From positions 1 through 36,882 of the forward strand of contig CALVNE010000007.1 of the NCBI GenBank assembly GCA_944349515.1: a DNA stretch of 36,882 nt, given 5' to 3'. Positions within the stretch are counted from its first letter, which is position 1, and each line of letters starts with the position of its first letter. This document shows positions 34,180 through 36,882 of this stretch, one piece after another. The translations under genes were made by a program, and so were the position numbers. Source of the stretch: an uncultured Clostridia bacterium. Its GTDB lineage: Bacteria; Bacillota; Clostridia; Christensenellales; UBA1242. Under the pieces are notes generated by a model. The model made no database searches. It worked only from the letters and a program-made list of their open reading frames with translations, and was not told where the DNA came from.

Positions 34180-35229
34180 ATGGAAAAAGGAAAATTGACT
34201 AAGGAAGAATCGCTTGACCAAGCACTTCTTCAAATTGAAAAACAGTTTGGCAAAGGCGCGATAATGAAACTTGGCAAGCAGGCATATCAAAGCGTGGAGG
34301 TCATTCCAACCGGTTGTTTGACGCTTGACGTTGCGCTTGGAATTGGTGGCATACCGCGCGGGAGAATTGTGGAAATTTATGGTCCAGAATCGTCGGGTAA
34401 AACCACAGTTTCGCTCCACATCGTGGCGGAGGCACAAAAGCTGGGTGGCACTTGTGCCTTCATCGACGCCGAACACGCACTCGACCCTATCTACGCCGAA
34501 AAGTTGGGTGTAAACACCAGCGAGTTATATGTTTCTCAGCCGGATAACGGCGAGCAAGCGCTAAACATATGCGACACACTTGTGCGTTCGGGCGCGTTTG
34601 CCGTTATTGTTGTCGACTCGGTTGCGGCGCTCACTCCAAAGGCGGAAATCGACGGCGAAATGGGCGATAACCACGTCGGCTTGCAAGCAAGAATGATGAG
34701 TCAGGCACTTAGAAAATTAACTTCGGTCACCAGCAAAAGTAACACCACCGTTATCTTCATCAACCAACTGCGCGAGAAGGTTGGAGTTTTGTTCGGTTCG
34801 CCAGAAACAACAACGGGTGGTAAGGCGCTTAAGTTCTATGCCAGCATAAGGCTCGATGTTAGAAAGGTTGATGTTGTTAAGGACGGACAAAATATAATCG
34901 GCAATAAAACAAGAGTTAAGGTTGTTAAGAATAAACTTGCACCTCCATTTAGGGTGGCGGAGTTTGAGATAATGTACGGCAAGGGTATCTCCAAATCGGG
35001 CTGTATTGTGGATATGGCACTTGCTTACAACATCATCAAAAAGTCTGGCGCTTGGTTTTCGTATAACGACGAGAAGATTGGGCAGGGCAAGGAAAACGCC
35101 AAGTTGACCTTAGAGAAAACCCCAGACCTTATGGCGGAAATTGAGGCAAAAATTAAAGAGGCAACCACATCAAAACAAGATGTGGAACTTCCTGTATCCG
35201 AGGAAAATGAGGCAAGCGAGGAGGAATAA
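34180..35229 (+). CDS. recA: Recombinase RecA
   Basis: A 349-residue protein of normal length. Walker [10 protein letters not shown] (near residue 68), the catalytic glutamate region [10 protein letters not shown], loop 1 [19 protein letters not shown], loop 2 with the [22 protein letters not shown] stretch split by the usual residues, and an acidic C-terminus ([10 protein letters not shown]). It forms filaments on single-stranded DNA for repair by recombination and for LexA self-cleavage. AGAGG lies before the ATG. It is monocistronic, between its own promoter and terminator. Confidence 0.98.
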   Translation: MEKGKLTKEESLDQALLQIEKQFGKGAIMKLGKQAYQSVEVIPTGCLTLDVALGIGGIPRGRIVEIYGPESSGKTTVSLHIVAEAQKLGGTCAFIDAEHALDPIYAEKLGVNTSELYVSQPDNGEQALNICDTLVRSGAFAVIVVDSVAALTPKAEIDGEMGDNHVGLQARMMSQALRKLTSVTSKSNTTVIFINQLREKVGVLFGSPETTTGGKALKFYASIRLDVRKVDVVKDGQNIIGNKTRVKVVKNKLAPPFRVAEFEIMYGKGISKSGCIVDMALAYNIIKKSGAWFSYNDEKIGQGKENAKLTLEKTPDLMAEIEAKIKEATTSKQDVELPVSEENEASEEE

Positions 35230-35231
35230 AT

Positions 35232-35275
35232 AATCCTAGTCATATGGCTAAACGCCACTATGATTGGGATTTTTT
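35232..35275 (+). terminator. Terminator of recA
   Basis: A long, slightly bulged hairpin (AATCCTAGTCATA with TATGATTGGGATT, plus GGC/GCC at the tip), followed by a T run. The following 170 bp up to the kinase gene are A/T-tract-rich without recognisable genes. Confidence 0.85.
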
Positions 35276-35446
35276 CTTAGAGAAACTTTTAGCATTTTGA
35301 TATAAAAACTCAAAAAAACACATTTTTTCCACTTTTTTTCAAAAAAAATAGGCTAAATTTTAACTTTTTTCGATAAATTCAAGCATTTTTACAACAAAAC
35401 ACAATAAAAACAAATTCTATTTCTATCATAAAATTTAGGAGGGGAT

Positions 35447-36802
35447 ATGTTTAAAATTGCTATCGACGGTTATATGGGTTCGGGGAAGTCCACGCTAGCG
35501 AAAGGGCTATGTGAAAGGCTTGGCGACAACTTCAAAATGTTAGATACCGGTGCCATTTTCCGCGCGATCTCTTACGCATATTATGTCAGTTTCGGCGAGG
35601 AAGTGGAAGATAGTAAGGTGAAAGGACTTATTGAGAGCAAAGAAATTGAGGTGAGGTTTAACGGCGACAAGCAAAATGTTTTTGTCAATAATGAAAATGT
35701 CACGCCGTTTATTCGCACGGAAAGGATAAGCCAAATGGCGTCCAAAATTTCGGTTTTTTCTTTTGTCAGAGAAAAATATCTTAAAATTGCCAAAAATTTT
35801 GCAAGCAGAAATAACTGCGTTATGGAAGGGCGGGATATTGGCAGTGTTGTCATGCCGGACGCCGATGTTAAAATTTTCCTTACCGCAAGCGAGGAAGTGA
35901 GGGCGAGGCGTCGATTTGAGGAGGCTGTAGGGCGCGGACAGAAGGTCACTTTGAAGGGCGTTTTGAAGGACCTTCGCGAAAGAGATAAGCGCGACACTAC
36001 GCGGGCAACTGCGCCACTAGCACCGTGCAAGGACAGTATAATTGTCGACAATACCGATATGAATTTAGAGGAGACGATAGATTTTTGCTATAAAATTGTT
36101 AAGGATAAGATGAACAAAGAACACGTGAGCGTGGCGATTGATGGGTATGTTTGCTCCGGCAAAAGCACCATTGCCAAGGAACTTGCTAGGCGCTTAAAAT
36201 ATAACTTTTTCGACACCGGCGCTATTTACCGCGGAATTGCGTGCGCCTTTAAATATTTAAATTATGACGAAAGTAAGATAGACGAAAAATATATTAACAA
36301 ATTTTCTAAGCAGATTTTTGTGGATATTAAGTTTATTAAAAATGTCGAGCACGTCTTCGTCAATGGCGTCGACCACACAAAGGATCTAAGGCGGGACGAC
36401 ATAACGGCGCTGAGTGCAAAAATTTCGCCTTTTGTGGCGATAAGAGAAAAGGTGTTGAAAATTCAGAGAGATTTTGCCAAAAACCATAATGTGGTTATGG
36501 AAGGCAGGGACATTGGGAGCGAGGTCTTGCCGGACGCCGACTTTAAATTTTTCACCACCGCCGACGAGAGTGTGAGGGCGAAACGTCGATACTTGCAGTT
36601 TTTGGAGCGCGGAGAGGACATAACATATGAACGGGTGCTGGAAGAACTTCGCGACCGCGACTATAAAGACACGCACCGCGAACATGGTGCCGTGAGGATG
36701 ATGCCCGACGCTTATCTTTTAGACACCACCAATCAAACACTTGACGAAAGCGTCAACGAGTGCCTTGAAATTATGTCGAAAAAGTTAAAAAAAGTTTTTT
36801 AA
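35447..36802 (+). CDS. cmk: Tandem-duplicated cytidylate kinase (two CMK domains in one chain)
   Basis: A 451-residue protein made of two complete cytidylate kinases, each about 225 residues, the normal length of a single enzyme. Domain 1 (1-225): P-loop GYMGSGKST (8-16), DTGAIFRA, EGRDIGSVVMPDAD, RERDKRDTTRATAPL. Domain 2 (226-451): P-loop GYVCSGKST (233-241), DTGAIYRG, EGRDIGSEVLPDAD, RDRDYKDTHREHGAV. CMK phosphorylates CMP and dCMP with ATP. Both copies keep the P-loop, the GRDIGS arginine/aspartate and the lid DxxxT/xR residues, so both may be active. Domain 2 departs from the family after the lid (REHGAVRMMPDA). AGGAGG lies before the ATG. Confidence 0.93.
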   Translation: MFKIAIDGYMGSGKSTLAKGLCERLGDNFKMLDTGAIFRAISYAYYVSFGEEVEDSKVKGLIESKEIEVRFNGDKQNVFVNNENVTPFIRTERISQMASKISVFSFVREKYLKIAKNFASRNNCVMEGRDIGSVVMPDADVKIFLTASEEVRARRRFEEAVGRGQKVTLKGVLKDLRERDKRDTTRATAPLAPCKDSIIVDNTDMNLEETIDFCYKIVKDKMNKEHVSVAIDGYVCSGKSTIAKELARRLKYNFFDTGAIYRGIACAFKYLNYDESKIDEKYINKFSKQIFVDIKFIKNVEHVFVNGVDHTKDLRRDDITALSAKISPFVAIREKVLKIQRDFAKNHNVVMEGRDIGSEVLPDADFKFFTTADESVRAKRRYLQFLERGEDITYERVLEELRDRDYKDTHREHGAVRMMPDAYLLDTTNQTLDESVNECLEIMSKKLKKVF

Positions 36803-36806
36803 ATTT

Positions 36807-36831
36807 GTCGTCATTTTGACGGCATTTTTTT
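36807..36831 (+). terminator. Terminator of the double cmk gene
   Basis: GTCGTCA (36807-36813) pairs with TGACGGC (36817-36823, one G-T pair) around TTT, followed by a run of T. Confidence 0.85.
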
Positions 36832-36882
36832 ACATAAACTGAAATTTATAAAAGCGAAAACTGAAAAACTAAAAAAAATTTG

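Noticed and set aside
34081..34180. LexA (SOS) box before recA
   Set aside because: No GAAC-N4-GTTC-like site could be found around the promoter; absence noted but not claimed as loss of SOS control.

Overview
The window reads as a piece of a low-GC, Gram-positive, probably spore-forming bacterium of the class Clostridia, most likely an uncultured gut-type lineage. This rests on the miaB-mutS-mutL-miaA-ynbB gene order, an endonuclease-type MutL with no MutH, a germination-protease gene beside rpsT, a BclA-like collagen protein, sigma-A promoters (TTGACA/TATAAT), AAGGAGG ribosome binding sites, and a 16S 3' end carrying CCTCC. Lineage below class level is not established.

Layout. 1-162: 3' end of a 16S rRNA gene followed at once by a terminator, with no 23S, 5S or tRNA. 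299-4140: large secreted GLUG-repeat surface protein whose signal peptide is out of frame across a run of nine G. 4141-4860: gene-free, hairpin-dense island. 4891-6267: collagen-like spore-surface protein. 6397-8931: SF2 helicase with four C-terminal repeats. 8980-13437: tlyA, rpsT, gpr and a class A penicillin-binding protein. 13520-20159: miaB-mutS-mutL-miaA operon. 20319-21554: ynbB-type PLP enzyme. 21992-22549: ankyrin protein. 22675-24298: two-gene sufCB Fe-S unit. 24390-26176: DUF5011-like membrane protein plus ComEC-like metallo-beta-lactamase protein. 26257-28305: Old-Yellow-Enzyme-type Fe-S flavoenzyme. 28638-29198: unknown gene. 29495-30345: rplM-rpsI. 30474-32655: two glycosyltransferases. 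33004-33079: tRNA-Thr(GGT). 33161-33775: HAD phosphatase. 34180-35229: recA. 35447-36802: a double cytidylate kinase.

The most unusual material is intergenic. Four gene junctions (near 4.3-4.65, 11.0-11.2, 26.2 and 29.2-29.3 kb) carry arrays with a period close to 24 bp. Each unit is a constant octamer, AGTGAAGG, followed by a short perfect hairpin. The stem sequences differ from unit to unit but come from a small reused set. I do not recognise this family. The arrays end just after stop codons, occur in both orientations, and show recombined half-modules.

Other notable points: two nine-G tracts, one turning a surface protein off and one sitting in frame inside a glycosyltransferase, which suggests phase variation of the cell surface; at least four genes (helicase, tlyA, pbp, sufC) whose -10 box ends exactly 6 nt before the ATG with no ribosome binding site, implying leaderless mRNAs; an 83-nt perfect three-way-junction element before recA; a tRNA-like hairpin in the tRNA-Thr leader; a MiaB lacking its TRAM domain; and two identical 20-bp ARG-box-like sites.
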